NCBI RefSeq assembly: GCF_003063665.1
Contig: NZ_NESF01000012.1
Span: 42,048 to 106,047 of the forward strand
Direction of reading: 5' to 3'
DNA: 64,000 bases
Origin: Limnohabitans sp. Hippo3
GTDB lineage: Bacteria > Pseudomonadota > Gammaproteobacteria > Burkholderiales > Burkholderiaceae_C
The translations under genes were made by a program, and so were the position numbers. Within the stretch, counting starts at the first letter, position 1; each line of letters starts with the position of its first letter. This document shows, in pieces, positions 63,821 through 64,000 of the stretch. Below the pieces are notes generated by a model. The model saw nothing but the letters and a program-made list of their open reading frames with translations, did not search any database and was not told the DNA's origin.

Positions 63821-63884
63821 ATGGATCCCGGATCAAGTCCGGGATTACCCATCACTGCGTAATACCCGCGAAGGCGCATATGCG
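63821..63884. repeat. two family-1 palindromic repeats
   Basis: 63821-63848 (ATGGATCCCGGATCAAGTCC then GGGATTAC) and a more degenerate copy at 63859-63884 (GTAATACCCGCGAAGGCGCA then TATGCG) lie directly after the SEC-C gene, as a possible end of its transcript. Confidence 0.65.
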
Positions 63885-64000
63885 CTAACTTAATATCTTA
63901 CGCAACGTTGCCCTCTGTGAGCGGCGTTTTCGGCTCGGTTCAGCCAAACGGTAGCGTAGGTCCTGCCATCGCCTGATCGCATCGGTCACCCGAAGATTAG
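63885..64000 (-). CDS. end of an unidentified leftward frame (partial)
   Basis: On the minus strand a frame is open from the window edge to a TAG at 63885-63887, giving about 38 residues (NLRVTDAIRRWQDLRYRLAE...). It is very basic. It may be the C-terminus of a gene beginning outside the window. There is too little to identify, and chance cannot be excluded. Confidence 0.25.
   Translation of the reverse strand, partial: NLRVTDAIRRWQDLRYRLAEPSRKRRSQRATLRKILS

Overview
The window reads as chromosomal DNA of a GC-rich betaproteobacterium, most likely Burkholderiales and close to the Comamonadaceae. The reasons are the argB-slmA pair, the argS/SPOR/dsbA and lptA-lptB-rpoN blocks, a fused isobutyryl-CoA mutase, a type III pantothenate kinase, a PhaF-like phasin, TRAP transport of organic acids, and strong GC bias in third codon positions. 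This placement is inference from gene content; no comparison was run. I see no rRNA, tRNA, CRISPR array, phage or intact insertion sequence.

Layout. 1-5.9 kb: the start of an Atm1-type ABC exporter, two hotdog thioesterases, and a leftward acyl-CoA group (TetR regulator, acyl-CoA dehydrogenase, DUF2147 protein, crotonase-fold enzyme). 6.1-19.4 kb: a large sugar-acid catabolic island. Its leftward arm (mandelate-racemase-type dehydratase, two SDR dehydrogenases, FAH-family hydrolase) and rightward arm (GntR regulator, TRAP transporter DctPQM, UxaA-type dehydratase, Ldh2 dehydrogenase, UxuB-like reductase, ManD mannonate dehydratase) diverge around a TGGTCTGACCA operator. 19.7-27 kb: a vapBC toxin-antitoxin pair with a visible promoter/operator, a D-Ala-D-Ala carboxypeptidase, slmA, argB, rfbD, rfbB, a phasin and a TetR regulator. 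27.3-39.5 kb: coaX, then a peptide/amide locus (SBP, DppB, DppC and fused DppDF-type ABC transporter, M81/MlrC metallopeptidase, amidase) with a divergent second amidase, an M20 deacylase and a rhodanese. 39.6-52.9 kb: icmF behind a GTTGACGT/ACGTCAAC dyad, a BKACE enzyme, amn, gshB, a class II amidotransferase, an MFS exporter, small proteins, malate synthase G and HMG-CoA lyase. 53-61.9 kb: a LysR regulator, argS, SPOR protein, dsbA, lptA, lptB, rpoN, an rRNA methyltransferase and a coupled PIN nuclease. 62-64 kb: a decayed DUF4143 ATPase gene behind three 22-bp-spaced repeats, a SEC-C protein and the end of an unidentified leftward frame.

Two families of short palindromic repeats pepper the intergenic gaps. 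Family 1 (pattern ATGGAT-N-CCCG...CGGG-N-ATGAC) is the more interesting: besides many intergenic copies, including a tandem array of about 78-bp units at 5940-6124, one copy lies in frame inside rfbB and adds roughly 20 residues just before the active-site TDE motif. Family 2 (TAGGTCGG...CCGACATG) includes a perfect 24-bp inverted repeat between amn and gshB.

No single locus is obviously a new defence or mobile system. The best candidates for undescribed biology are the repeat-encoded insert in rfbB, a possible non-phosphorylated uronate/aldonate route in the catabolic island, the M81-amidase-ABC transporter locus, and the PIN nuclease translationally coupled to an rRNA methyltransferase.
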